DNA of 64,000 nt from Yoonia rosea (GCF_900156505.1 NZ_FTPR01000002.1:496001-560000); one strand, 5' to 3'; positions 42,921 to 51,785 are shown, numbered from the stretch's first letter. Notes: generated from the sequence alone by a model not told the origin. Translations and numbers: made by a program.

Positions 42921-44120
42921 ATGAAACATCTCGCCATTCTGGCAGCTTTGCTCGCCCCGGTTCCTGCGCTTGCAGATATCGACGTCAGCAATTGGGACGC
43001 TGTCACCGCCGAGGCCGAAGGCCAGACGGTGTTCTGGAACGCATGGGGCGGCTCCACGACAACCAATGACTTCATCGCGTGGGTCGGTGAGCGCGTGATG
43101 GAAGAGTATGGTGTCACGCTTGAGCATGTGAAGCTGACCGATACCGCCGATGCGGTCACACGTGTGCTGTCCGAAAAGCAGGCGGGCGAGGATGATGACG
43201 GTGCAATCGACATGATCTGGATCAACGGTGCGAATTTTGCAGCGATGAAAGAGGCCGATCTCTTGTTTGGCCCTTATGCAGAGGCCTTGCCGAACTGGGC
43301 TTTGGTCGATGTCGAAGGCAAGACCGTGCAAACCGATTTTACTGTACCGACTGAAGGCTTTGAGAGCCCGTGGGCCATGGCGCAGGTGGTCTTTGTGCAT
43401 GATACCGAGGATATGCCCGAGCGTCTGGGCTCCATGCAGGCCCTGCTGGAATGGACCCAAGCCAACCCCGGGCGGTTCAGCTATCCACAGCCGCCGGATT
43501 TCTTGGGCACGACATTTCTGAAACAGGTTTTGGTCGATATTCTGCCTGATCCGTCTGTGTTGGCCGCACCAGCCACGGACGAGAACTACGCAGATATCAC
43601 GGCCCCGCTTTGGGCCTATATGGACGCACTGACGCCGAACCTGTGGCGTGAGGGCAAGGCCTATCCGCCGACCGGCACCGCCATGTTCCCGCTGATTGCG
43701 GACGGTGAGCTGGATTTGTCGATCTCCTTTAGTCCGGGCGCGGCTTCGACGGCGATTGCGAACAACGAACTGCCGCCAAGTGTGCGGACCTTCGTGTTGG
43801 ACAAAGGCACCATCGGAAACGCGTCGTTCGTGGCGGTGCCTTACAATTCGGGGTCCAAGGCCGGTGCGATGGTTGTCGCCAATTTCCTGATGTCGCCAGA
43901 GGCACAGGCGCGCGCGCAGGATCCTGCGATCCTTGGCTATGGGACCGTGTTGAACATGGATGCCTTGTCGGATGATGACCGTGCGTTGTTTGATGCGCTT
44001 GAACTGGGTGTTGCGACGCTATCGCCTGCGGAATTGGGCACAGTGCAGGATGAGCCGCACCCAAGCTGGGCCACACGGATCGCGGATGACTGGGTCACAC
44101 GCTACGGTGTTTCGCAGTAA
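42921..44120 (+). CDS. ynjB: ABC substrate-binding protein (YnjB-like)
   Basis: A 399-residue periplasmic protein with a signal peptide (about 1-18, ending ALAD). The mature region has GQTVFWNAWGGSTTTNDFIAWVGERVMEEYGVTLEHVKLTDTADAVTRVLSEKQAG...GAIDMIWINGANFAAMKEADLLFGP, the YnjB/iron-spermidine type cluster. It lies 12 bp after ynjF and 101 bp before the ynjC-like permease. The ligand in E. coli is unsettled, and here nothing indicates a specific one. Confidence 0.88.
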   Translation: MKHLAILAALLAPVPALADIDVSNWDAVTAEAEGQTVFWNAWGGSTTTNDFIAWVGERVMEEYGVTLEHVKLTDTADAVTRVLSEKQAGEDDDGAIDMIWINGANFAAMKEADLLFGPYAEALPNWALVDVEGKTVQTDFTVPTEGFESPWAMAQVVFVHDTEDMPERLGSMQALLEWTQANPGRFSYPQPPDFLGTTFLKQVLVDILPDPSVLAAPATDENYADITAPLWAYMDALTPNLWREGKAYPPTGTAMFPLIADGELDLSISFSPGAASTAIANNELPPSVRTFVLDKGTIGNASFVAVPYNSGSKAGAMVVANFLMSPEAQARAQDPAILGYGTVLNMDALSDDDRALFDALELGVATLSPAELGTVQDEPHPSWATRIADDWVTRYGVSQ

Positions 44121-44145
44121 CCCGTGTCCGATGTAAGTGAACGCA

Positions 44146-44205
44146 GCCCCGGACGTGATCCGGGGCCTCGCCGTTGCAGTGGGAGGTTCCGGATCATGTC
44201 CGGGA
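44146..44205. repeat. Pair of REP-like palindromes between ynjB and ynjC
   Basis: Two inverted repeats lie in the 101-bp gap. GCCCCGGA-CGTGA-TCCGGGGC (44146-44166) is a perfect 8-bp stem, and TCCGGA-TCATG-TCCGGA (44188-44204) a 6-bp stem. Both share the CCGGA-NNTGA-TCCGG type core, seen in opposite orientations, like a BIME. They may protect ynjB mRNA from decay and lower ynjC/ynjD output. Confidence 0.8.
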
Positions 44206-44221
44206 CTGCGTCGCACCAAAT

Positions 44222-45916
44222 ATGAACCGTCGTCGTTTCCTTCCCGTCCTGCCGATCCTGACCTTGCTTGCTATGCTGGGGCCGGTGGCGGCCGGTCTGT
44301 GGGGGACGGTCCTGCCGGCCTTCGGGCATTTGCCCGCAGCGGGACTGGCGGGACCGTCGCTTGATCCGTTTCGTGATCTGTTTGACTGGGCGGGCCTGCC
44401 AAGGGCGGTGATGCTATCGCTCTCGACGGGGGTGCTGGCGACAGGCATCTCATTGGCAATTGTTGTGCTGATCACTGCCGGCTGGTCCGGTACGCGGCCC
44501 TTTCGTGCGCTTGAGCGGTTGCTCTCGCCGCTATTGTCGGTGCCACATGCGGCAGCAGCCTTTGGACTGGCTTTTCTGATAGCCCCGTCGGGGTGGTTGT
44601 CGCGGCTGGTATCGCCCGGCCTGACAGGGTGGGAGCGTCCGCCGGATATCCTGATCGTGCAGGATAGCTGGGGCCTGACGATGACGGCGGGCCTGATTAT
44701 CAAGGAAGTGCCGTTCTTGCTGTTGATTACGCTGGCAGCCCTTGGTCAGGCCGATGCGCAACGCAGCACGACGATCGCGCAGGCGCTGGGCTATGGGCGG
44801 GTCACAGGCTGGCTGAAGACCGTGTTTCCACGTGTCTATGCGCAGATCAGACCGCCGGTTTACGTGGTTCTGGCCTATTCGATGTCGGTGGTGGATGTCG
44901 CCGTGATCCTTGGCCCGAATACGCCGCCGTCCTTATCAGTTCAGATTGTCAAATGGATGTCTGATCCTGATCTGGCGATGCGGCTTGAGGCGGCGGCGGG
45001 TGCGCTGTTGCAACTGGGCCTTGTGGTCGGTGCGTTGCTCTTCTGGCGGATTGGTGAAGTGGTCGTGGCCTCTCTGGGGCGGCGCTGGATCGCCAAAGGC
45101 AGCCGCGGGCGGCTTGATCCGGTTGTGGCGCAGGCTGCGCTTGTGGCGGGCGGGATTTCGGCGGTGACTGTCCTGTTGGGGCTGGTGGTCTTGGTGATCT
45201 GGTCTTTTGCGGGGTTCTGGGGGTTTCCGGATGCCTTTCCTGATGGCTGGACCCTGCGCAACTGGATGCGCTTTGGTCCCGGCACGTTAGAGGCTCTGGG
45301 TGAAACGGCCCTGATCGCCTGTACTGTGGCCCTTGTCGCGCTGATCCTGACGATTGGCTGTCTTGAGGCCGAGTACCGCTATGGTCTGTCGTTCAGCCAG
45401 CGCGCGGTCTGGTTGTTGTACCTGCCGCTGCTTATTCCCCAAACGGCATTCCTGCCGGGGTTGCAGACGTTGATGTTGAATATGGGGGCCGATGTCGGGC
45501 GATTGCCGGTGATGCTGGCGCATCTTGTGTTCGTGCTGCCATATGTATTCCTGTCCCTCGCTGATCCGTTTCGTGCATGGGATACGCGGATGGGCACGAT
45601 TGCCGCAGCTTTGCGGGCCAGTCCCGATGGCGTGCTGTGGCGCGTGCGCCTGCCGATGCTTTTGCGTCCGATCCTGACCGCGTTGGCGGTGGGTCTGGCG
45701 GTGTCGGTGGGGCAGTATCTGCCAACGCTTCTGATTGGTGGCGGGCGCGTTGCGACATTGACGACCGAGGCTGTGGCGCTGGCCTCGGGGGGCGACCGGC
45801 GGGCGATCGGGGTTTATGGATTGATGCAGACAGGGGCGGCGCTGGTGCCATTTGCGCTTGCGCTGCTGCTGCCGGCGCTGATCTGGCGCAACAGAAGGGG
45901 ATTGCGGCATGGATAA
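44222..45916 (+). CDS. ynjC: Double-domain ABC permease (YnjC-like)
   Basis: A 564-residue membrane protein holding two BPD_transp_1 halves. Coupling loops are visible in each half (QRSTTIAQALGYGRVTGWLKTVFPRV and RMGTIAAALRASPDGVLWRVRLPMLLRPILTALAVG). This is the fused-permease arrangement of YnjC and FbpB-like proteins. It starts at ATG 44222, though the frame is open upstream. It overlaps the ATPase gene by 8 bp. Confidence 0.9.
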   Translation: MNRRRFLPVLPILTLLAMLGPVAAGLWGTVLPAFGHLPAAGLAGPSLDPFRDLFDWAGLPRAVMLSLSTGVLATGISLAIVVLITAGWSGTRPFRALERLLSPLLSVPHAAAAFGLAFLIAPSGWLSRLVSPGLTGWERPPDILIVQDSWGLTMTAGLIIKEVPFLLLITLAALGQADAQRSTTIAQALGYGRVTGWLKTVFPRVYAQIRPPVYVVLAYSMSVVDVAVILGPNTPPSLSVQIVKWMSDPDLAMRLEAAAGALLQLGLVVGALLFWRIGEVVVASLGRRWIAKGSRGRLDPVVAQAALVAGGISAVTVLLGLVVLVIWSFAGFWGFPDAFPDGWTLRNWMRFGPGTLEALGETALIACTVALVALILTIGCLEAEYRYGLSFSQRAVWLLYLPLLIPQTAFLPGLQTLMLNMGADVGRLPVMLAHLVFVLPYVFLSLADPFRAWDTRMGTIAAALRASPDGVLWRVRLPMLLRPILTALAVGLAVSVGQYLPTLLIGGGRVATLTTEAVALASGGDRRAIGVYGLMQTGAALVPFALALLLPALIWRNRRGLRHG

Positions 45917-46544
45917 GGGTTTGGTGCTGAAAGACGTGACGATCACCAAAGGCGGTGTGCCGCTATTGTCAGTCGCGCAAGAGATCGCGCCGGGCGAGGT
46001 GCTGACGATTATGGGCCCTTCTGGTGTCGGCAAATCGACCCTGCTGGCCTTTATCACGGGTACCTTGGCCAGTGATTTTGTCGCGACAGGCGAGGTTTGG
46101 CTGGATGGCCAGAACATCACCCATGCGGCGCCGCATCAACGCAGGGTCGGGATCCTGTTTCAGGATGATCTGCTGTTTCCGCATTTATCGGTCGGGGCCA
46201 ATCTGGCCTTTGGCCTGCAACCCGGTGGTTGCCCTGCAACGCGCAAGGCAAAGATCGAAGAGGCGCTGGATGAGGTTGGCTTGAGTGGGTTTGCAGACCG
46301 CGATCCTGCCACCCTGTCAGGTGGGCAGAAAGCGCGTATCGCACTCATGCGGATGTTGCTGTCGGAACCCTGCGCATTGCTGCTGGACGAGCCTTTTTCG
46401 CGGTTGGATGCCGCCCTGCGTGCCCAAGTGCGCGAGATGGTGTTTGACCGCGCCCGCGCCCGCGCGCTGCCTGTGCTGATGGTTACCCATGACGCAGATG
46501 ATGCACAGGCGGCAGGCGGCGTGATCGTGACGCTGGGGGGATGA
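45909..46544 (+). CDS. ynjD: ABC transporter ATP-binding protein (YnjD-like)
   Basis: A 211-residue ATPase: Walker A MGPSGVGKSTLLAF, Q-loop GILFQDDLLFPHLSV, signature LSGGQKARIALMRM, Walker B ALLLDEPFSRLDAALR, H-loop VTHDADDAQA. The short length, with no C-terminal regulatory domain, matches YnjD. It completes a ynjF-B-C-D operon. Confidence 0.93.
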   Translation: MDKGLVLKDVTITKGGVPLLSVAQEIAPGEVLTIMGPSGVGKSTLLAFITGTLASDFVATGEVWLDGQNITHAAPHQRRVGILFQDDLLFPHLSVGANLAFGLQPGGCPATRKAKIEEALDEVGLSGFADRDPATLSGGQKARIALMRMLLSEPCALLLDEPFSRLDAALRAQVREMVFDRARARALPVLMVTHDADDAQAAGGVIVTLGG

Positions 46545-46546
46545 AC

Positions 46547-47296
46547 CTAGGTTCCGTCCATCCCTGACAGGCGCGTTTTGTGGAATGTCTCGGAGATGAA
46601 TACCGCGTCGCCATAACGCAGCACGCCGGTTTTCAGTTTGCGTGATGGATAAATATTATAGAGCACATAGCCGTGGCTGCGCATCAGAATAAGGATGTCT
46701 TCAAGCAATGGAACGCCATCATAGTGCGGAAGCGAGAACCATTCGAGCATGATGATGTCGATTGCGTTGCGTGATAGCAGGGTCTTTGCACCGGTCAGGA
46801 TGTTGAATTCACTGCCCTGTGTATCAAGTTTCATGCAGGCGATATGATCAATGGCCTGCGCGGCGCACCAATCATCAAGCCGGCTGGTCTCGACGGTGAT
46901 CGTCTCGATTGTTGCGTGCTCGGTGTGCTGTGCGACGTCTTCGTCGTTGTTGGTGAAGAGCGAGGAATTGCCAAGATAATCGGCAATGTGGAAATCGCTT
47001 TGTCCGGTCTCATGCGACAAAGCCATCTGATGAACCTTGACCGTTGGAAACCGCGAAAAGCGTTCAAGCACATAGTCGCATTGCGCCGGGATCGGCTCAA
47101 TCAGGTGAATCGGCATGTCGCAGAAAAGACGGCACAGATGCAGTGCCATGGTGCCACGGTTGACACCCACATCAAGCACTGCGCCCTTGCGCTCTGAATA
47201 TTGCGAGAGCTGCGCGACAGCACCGATCGGGCCGCCCATCTTGATGATCTGGTCGCGATGCCGCTTGCTGGGCTGAAGCTTGGTTTCCGCGTTCAT
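46547..47296 (-). CDS. FkbM-family SAM-dependent methyltransferase
   Basis: 249 residues from ATG 47296, chosen for AGGACG 6 bases upstream. The Rossmann core is AVLDVGVNRGTMALHLCRLF (motif I), followed by IHLIEPIPAQCDYVLERFSRFPTVKVHQMALSHETGQSDFHIA and ACMKLDTQGSEFNILTGAKTLL, the FkbM hallmark K-x-D-x-x-G-x-E. Such proteins methylate sugars or other small acceptors, often with glycosyltransferases. It is convergent with ynjD (2-bp gap). The 295-bp spacer to the next gene shows no clear site. Confidence 0.88.
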   Translation of the reverse strand: MNAETKLQPSKRHRDQIIKMGGPIGAVAQLSQYSERKGAVLDVGVNRGTMALHLCRLFCDMPIHLIEPIPAQCDYVLERFSRFPTVKVHQMALSHETGQSDFHIADYLGNSSLFTNNDEDVAQHTEHATIETITVETSRLDDWCAAQAIDHIACMKLDTQGSEFNILTGAKTLLSRNAIDIIMLEWFSLPHYDGVPLLEDILILMRSHGYVLYNIYPSRKLKTGVLRYGDAVFISETFHKTRLSGMDGT

Positions 47297-47591
47297 GTCT
47301 TCGTCCTGTCGCAAGGGGTGCGGTGTCTGTAGGTCCATGTGTCATGGATGCTTTCGGCGGCAAGATGCTGCAAGTGCCCGCCAAGTTCAATGCCGGTCGT
47401 CATGGATGCACGGGGCCTGACCCGAAGGAGCCGATGGACCACCGCGCGCGACAATAGGTTTGTCAATCCAAAGGGCACGCAGTAAGGCATTCGGTGTGTG
47501 AAATGAAAAAGACTTACCCGTTTGTGGCCGTTTACATGCAAACCTTGCAACGGATGGCGCAGTGCAAAGAGTCCGGAACAGAGGTGGATTG

Positions 47592-48395
47592 ATGGGTTAC
47601 GAGAGCATCGCAGAGGATTACATCGCGGCTGAGGAAGCTTTGTATGTCGCCGCGTCCCGCGCGCGCCCTGCCGTAGCAAACCGCCGCTTTCCTGCGGAAA
47701 AACGCGAAAAATGGTATCGGCGGGTACGTGCTGTCGCCACGTGGCTCGACACCAACGGACCTGAGCCGGACAATGTGCTGGCCAAGATCATGACGCCCTA
47801 CGAGATTGAGATCATGGACCGGCTGGCAGCACGGCTTCCGATCAAGTATCAGTACCGTGGATTGAACGGCCTCCGCGAATATGCGCGCCTTTGGACAATG
47901 TTTCCTGAACTATTGGGTGATGCTCCGCCGCAAGATGTGCTTGAGTTGTCTTGTGGGGCCTGCGGGATTTTCGATGTCCTTTCACGTTATGGGCATAACG
48001 TGAAATCCTATGACTATCTGGATCAGGACGGGAAGAACCCGCTTGGCACATCATATGCCGGAATTCACAAGGCATTGGGGGTAGAGTGTCAGCACTTTGA
48101 CGGGCGCGCGCGCCCCTATGGTTTTGCACCTGAAAGCTTTGACATCGTGTTGGTGCATCAAGCTCTTGATGCTTATGGAGCGGTCGGGGAGTGGCGCCAG
48201 ATCGTTGATGACCTGCTTGTCATCGCAAGGCGGTCGGTCGGGCTGGTTCTTAACCCGCCTGCGCGCAAGGATCAGGAAAACCGTGAGCAGGGCGCGTTCT
48301 TCATTAATGAAATGAAAGACATATACGGCGCAATTGTGTCGCAGTGCCCGGAAACCCGGCTGCCGACGCTTGTGATTCATAAGAACCACAACTGA
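47592..48395 (+). CDS. Class I SAM methyltransferase-like protein
   Basis: 267 residues from ATG 47592, with GAGGTGG 6 bases before it. The central part VLELSCGACGIFDVLSRYGHNVKSYDYLDQDG looks like a modified SAM-binding motif I (E-x-S-C-G-A-C-G in place of D-x-G-x-G-x-G), and SFDIVLVHQALDAYG is motif IV-like. The first 100 residues are basic and helical. It resembles sugar- or lipid-directed methyltransferases but matches no specific family I can name. It is convergent with crtC, with a 28-bp gap. Confidence 0.7.
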   Translation: MGYESIAEDYIAAEEALYVAASRARPAVANRRFPAEKREKWYRRVRAVATWLDTNGPEPDNVLAKIMTPYEIEIMDRLAARLPIKYQYRGLNGLREYARLWTMFPELLGDAPPQDVLELSCGACGIFDVLSRYGHNVKSYDYLDQDGKNPLGTSYAGIHKALGVECQHFDGRARPYGFAPESFDIVLVHQALDAYGAVGEWRQIVDDLLVIARRSVGLVLNPPARKDQENREQGAFFINEMKDIYGAIVSQCPETRLPTLVIHKNHN

Positions 48396-48423
48396 CCACG
48401 TCAGCACGCCAACCTATACTGTC

Positions 48424-49443
48424 TTAGCGTACTTCACCCGGCCATCCTTTGCGGCGTGGTACCCTGACTGCCAGCATGGGTTTGAGAAGCGGTGAGCGGA
48501 ATCGGTTCAGGTCCAACGCTTCATGTACGCCTGTCACCACTTCGCCGTTCAGTTGGGTTTGCACGGCGGACCGTGAATAAAACGGCGCGTCCAGCATGGG
48601 CAGCACTTGTTTCGGTACAACGCCCGGATCAGCGCGGGTTTCACGCATGACCTGCCAGAGTGACCGTTTGAAACGGGTACGCGGCGGGGCATCGACAATT
48701 TTTGCGCCGCCCGCAGTGTCAAAGGCAATCGCGGTGTCGAGCGTTGAGCCATCGCGGCGGACGGCGTCGTAGATGCAAGTCGCGCCTGCTTTGGTCGGAT
48801 AGCGGCCCCATGTCCAGAAACTGAAATCTTCTTCGAGCGACCGCGTCCCGAAATTGCTGTCGAAATAGCCGTGGCCGGACCATTGCCAGTCCTTTGCCTC
48901 CAGTTCGACCTTGATGTCGGACGACGGCGCAAAAGGCCGCCAGATATGTGCGCCATCCGGTGTCAGCGGCAGTTCGACATTGGTGATCGCATGCGGTGTG
49001 ATTGTGATTTGCCCGCGCACGCGGCTGATCAGGGGCGGGCTGCTGATCTCGTTGATGTCGATCACCAGATCGCGGCCTGTCCAATGCATCGAGGACGGGC
49101 CGACCTGAAATGTGTCCGGCGTTGTGTGAAGCGCTGCGCGCCCGCGGTCTGTCATGGTGAACCGCCCGCCTGGTCCATAGGTCGCCACGTTGATGCAGCA
49201 GTGATTGGCGGGGTCGCGGCGCCCTGACCATGCGTACCAAGGCGAAAACACCGAGCCGATAAATCCTATGACAGAGACCGCTTTCGTCCCGTCCGCGCTG
49301 ATCCCGTCAATGTACCACCACGCGTAGCCGTTTGGCGGGACATCAAGGTGGAAGCATGGTCCGTCATGATCGCCGCGGCCGCGTGCGCTGCGGAGAGTGT
49401 CGCCATCGGCACCCCCGCCCCCGGATGTGCCCCGCCCCCGCAA
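48424..49443 (-). CDS. crtC: Carotenoid 1,2-hydratase (hydroxyneurosporene synthase) CrtC
   Basis: The CrtC core is clear: FHLDVPPNGYAWWYIDGIS, FIGSVFSPWYAWSGRRDPANHCCINVATYGP, RFTMTDRGRAAL, SSMHWTGRDLVIDINE and DSNFGTRSLEEDFSFWTWGRY. It adds water to the C1,2 double bond of neurosporene/lycopene end groups in spheroidene synthesis. The start is uncertain: no in-frame ATG or GTG precedes the core. The nearest codon is TTG at 49441-49443, giving 339 residues. The gene overlaps crtD by 178 bp from this start and by about 100 bp even if it begins at the conserved core. It is co-transcribed with crtD from the tandem PpsR-box promoter. Confidence 0.88.
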   Translation of the reverse strand: MRGRGTSGGGGADGDTLRSARGRGDHDGPCFHLDVPPNGYAWWYIDGISADGTKAVSVIGFIGSVFSPWYAWSGRRDPANHCCINVATYGPGGRFTMTDRGRAALHTTPDTFQVGPSSMHWTGRDLVIDINEISSPPLISRVRGQITITPHAITNVELPLTPDGAHIWRPFAPSSDIKVELEAKDWQWSGHGYFDSNFGTRSLEEDFSFWTWGRYPTKAGATCIYDAVRRDGSTLDTAIAFDTAGGAKIVDAPPRTRFKRSLWQVMRETRADPGVVPKQVLPMLDAPFYSRSAVQTQLNGEVVTGVHEALDLNRFRSPLLKPMLAVRVPRRKGWPGEVR

Positions 49444-50819
49444 AGGTACAGTCCCGGCACCGGTGTGCGTGCTGTCGGGCGTTTGAAGGCCGCCATCAGC
49501 CCATGCGGGCTCCGCCCGTAAAGGGAACCGAGGCTCGCTGGAAACAGCGCGTCGAACCCTTGCGGCGTGGTCAGCACGTCCGGTCCCGGCGTGGGGCTGA
49601 AGGTCAGGCCGAAGGCGCGGAGACGATTGAAAATCTGTGTCTGACATGGGGGTTTTTCCTTTTCAGGGGCGCGCGGGACGGGTGGGCCGTTCATGATGAT
49701 CTCGAACCGTTGCAGGGCGTCGGGTGCGACTGCCCCGTGATCCTGCGCGCAAAGATAGAGGGTGGCATCGGTCGGCATTTCGCCTTTGGCGAGGGCTTTG
49801 AACTCGGCTTTGGGATCGTGCCCGAAAAACACGGTGTGGTGTTTGAGCGCGACACCTTCAGGCATAGCAGCGAAGGCATGCACGAAGGCCGAGAGGCTAC
49901 GGGGTGTTGTGTGTTGTGGCTGCACCGCGTCTTTTGCACCATCGCCGAGAAGACCGGTTTCCAATGCGCGCGGATCGCCATTGAACAGCACCATATCTGC
50001 GGGAAAGTGCCCTGTGGCGGTTTGCACCCCGTTGATACGCCCGTTCTGCCGCGTGATCCGCGTGGCGGGCATGTTGTAGTGGAAGGTGGCACCGCGTGCC
50101 TGCGCCAGTTTGGCGATGGTTTGCGCCAGTTGATGCATCCCGCCCTTCACGGACCAGACGCCTTGTGCCTCGGCCTGCCAGATCAGCGCCAGAATGGCGG
50201 GTGCGGCATAGGGTGAGCCGCCGACATAGGTGGCGTAGCGGCCGAAAAGTTGCGCAAGGCGCGGATCGCTGAAAGAAGTCCGCAGTAAGCCAGCCAAGGT
50301 GCGGTGCGGGGCCATGGCCGGGATCAGACCGGGCTGGCGGAGCACGGTTTTCGTGATCGCCCATTGGTCGGGTTCGGGCGTGCGCATCATGGGCGCATCG
50401 AAAGCGTCAAACAGGCGCTTGGCGCGTACCGAGAACGCCGCGAATTCCTGTCCTGCTTTCGGTCCGAAGGTGGCAGTCACATTGGCAAGGCTTTGCGCAG
50501 GATCCGCATCGAGATCAAGCATCGCGCCATCATCCCAATAATGCCGCGCCAGTGTGGTCAGCGGTTCAAGCGTGAGGTGGTCACCGAGCACCTCATCCAC
50601 ATCGGTAAACAGCGCCTCAAACACGGGCCGCATTGTCAGGACAGTCGGGCCTGCATCGACCGGCCCAGCATCTGATGCTACCGTGCGCATCTTGCCGCCC
50701 GGCGCGCTGTGCATATCCAGCACAGTGACATCGCAACCCTGATGGGCCAGCCGCAGTGCCGCGGCCAATCCGCCGATTCCAGCGCCAATAACAACAATTT
50801 TTGGGGAATCCGCTTTCAT
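49266..50819 (-). CDS. crtD: Methoxyneurosporene/hydroxyneurosporene desaturase CrtD
   Basis: A 517-residue phytoene-desaturase-family flavoprotein. The N-terminal FAD motif is IVVIGAGIGGLAAALRLAHQG. PGGKMRTV and GGMHQLAQTIAKLAQARGATF follow, and the C-terminal VPGLYLCGGGAHPGAGVPMATLSAAHAAAAIM is diagnostic of CrtD/CrtI enzymes. It introduces the C3,4 double bond in spheroidene-pathway carotenoids. The protein is about 20 residues longer than the Rhodobacter enzymes as I recall them. The extra tail (TLMSRQTATRGGTLTGSARTG) is encoded in the overlap with crtC. It is transcribed divergently from crtE across two PpsR-type boxes. Confidence 0.93.
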   Translation of the reverse strand: MKADSPKIVVIGAGIGGLAAALRLAHQGCDVTVLDMHSAPGGKMRTVASDAGPVDAGPTVLTMRPVFEALFTDVDEVLGDHLTLEPLTTLARHYWDDGAMLDLDADPAQSLANVTATFGPKAGQEFAAFSVRAKRLFDAFDAPMMRTPEPDQWAITKTVLRQPGLIPAMAPHRTLAGLLRTSFSDPRLAQLFGRYATYVGGSPYAAPAILALIWQAEAQGVWSVKGGMHQLAQTIAKLAQARGATFHYNMPATRITRQNGRINGVQTATGHFPADMVLFNGDPRALETGLLGDGAKDAVQPQHTTPRSLSAFVHAFAAMPEGVALKHHTVFFGHDPKAEFKALAKGEMPTDATLYLCAQDHGAVAPDALQRFEIIMNGPPVPRAPEKEKPPCQTQIFNRLRAFGLTFSPTPGPDVLTTPQGFDALFPASLGSLYGRSPHGLMAAFKRPTARTPVPGLYLCGGGAHPGAGVPMATLSAAHAAAAIMTDHASTLMSRQTATRGGTLTGSARTGRKRSLS

Positions 50820-50835
50820 CCGGCCCTGAGTCTTT

Positions 50836-50853
50836 TGTTACGTTTGATTTACA
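50836..50853. promoter_or_regulatory. PpsR/CrtJ-type operator 1, crtD-crtE intergenic
   Basis: TGTTACGTTTGATTTACA fits TGT-N12-ACA, the binding consensus of the photosynthesis repressor PpsR (CrtJ). It lies 17 bp from the crtD start. Confidence 0.88.
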
Positions 50854-50861
50854 TTGACATA

Positions 50862-50879
50862 TGTAAACTAAAATAGACA
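50862..50879. promoter_or_regulatory. PpsR/CrtJ-type operator 2, crtD-crtE intergenic
   Basis: TGTAAACTAAAATAGACA is a second TGT-N12-ACA box, 8 bp after the first and 24 bp before crtE. Tandem boxes allow cooperative binding and control of both divergent transcripts. TTTACATTGACATATGTAAA across the gap is itself an inverted repeat. Confidence 0.88.
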
Positions 50880-50903
50880 CTATAGATTGCAAAGGAGACG
50901 TCC

Positions 50904-51785
50904 ATGAGAATCTCGGAACGGATTGACGCGACCATGGCAGCGGCCATCAAGGCAGGCCAGGGTGGTGTTGCGCCGGCAAAACTGGCGGCGGCGCTCGAAT
51001 ATGCGGTCACACCCGGCGGTGCGCGGATCAGGCCGACAATCCTGACCTCTGTGGCGATGGCCTGCGGCGATGATCGCCCTGAGTTGACCAATGCGGCGGC
51101 GGTGGCACTTGAGGTGATCCATTGCGCGAGCCTTGTGCATGATGATCTGCCTTGCTTTGACGATGCCGATCTGCGGCGCGGTAAACCGGCGCTGCATCGT
51201 GCCTATTCCGAACCTTTGGCGGTGCTTGCAGGCGATAGCCTGATCATCATGGGGTTTCAGATTCTTGCGCGTGCTGCTGGCGATGCGCCTGCGCGGGCGC
51301 TGAACCTCATTGATATTCTGGGTACCCGCACAGGGATGCCTTTTGGTATTTGCGCAGGCCAGGGCTGGGAGAGCGAAGAGAACATCGATTTGTCCGCTTA
51401 CCATCAGGCCAAAACCGGTGCTTTGTTCATTGCTGCAACGCAAATGGGTGCTGTGGCGGCCGGACAAGAGGCCGAACCGTGGGAAGAGCTGGGTGCGCGC
51501 ATTGGCGAGGCATTTCAGGTCGCGGATGATTTGCGCGATGCGCTATGCGATGAGGATACGCTGGGCAAACCGGCCGGTCAGGATGATCTGCACGGGCGGC
51601 CCAATGCGGTGGCCTCTTACGGTGTAGCGGGTGCTGTAAAGCGTTTCGACGACATCCTAGGCGGCGCGATCTCGTCCATTCCTGCCTGTCCCGGCGAAGC
51701 GGCCCTCGCGCAGATGGTGCGCGCTTATGCTGATAAACTGGTGCCTGCTGGCGCGCGTGGCAGATCTACCGTCCCCGGCGAATAA
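50904..51785 (+). CDS. crtE: Geranylgeranyl diphosphate synthase CrtE
   Basis: A 293-residue prenyl transferase. The aspartate-rich motifs are HDDLPCFDDADLRRGKPALH and FQVADDLRDALCDEDTLGKP. It makes the C20 diphosphate used for carotenoids and for the phytyl/geranylgeranyl tail of bacteriochlorophyll. It starts at ATG 50904 behind AAAGGAGACG. It shares its motif pattern with ispA at 2.4 kb. Its stop overlaps crtF by 1 bp. Confidence 0.94.
   Translation: MRISERIDATMAAAIKAGQGGVAPAKLAAALEYAVTPGGARIRPTILTSVAMACGDDRPELTNAAAVALEVIHCASLVHDDLPCFDDADLRRGKPALHRAYSEPLAVLAGDSLIIMGFQILARAAGDAPARALNLIDILGTRTGMPFGICAGQGWESEENIDLSAYHQAKTGALFIAATQMGAVAAGQEAEPWEELGARIGEAFQVADDLRDALCDEDTLGKPAGQDDLHGRPNAVASYGVAGAVKRFDDILGGAISSIPACPGEAALAQMVRAYADKLVPAGARGRSTVPGE

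Noticed and set aside
42270..43460. A 396-codon minus-strand open frame across ynjF and ynjB
   Set aside because: It spans two clearly real plus-strand genes and shows no family features.
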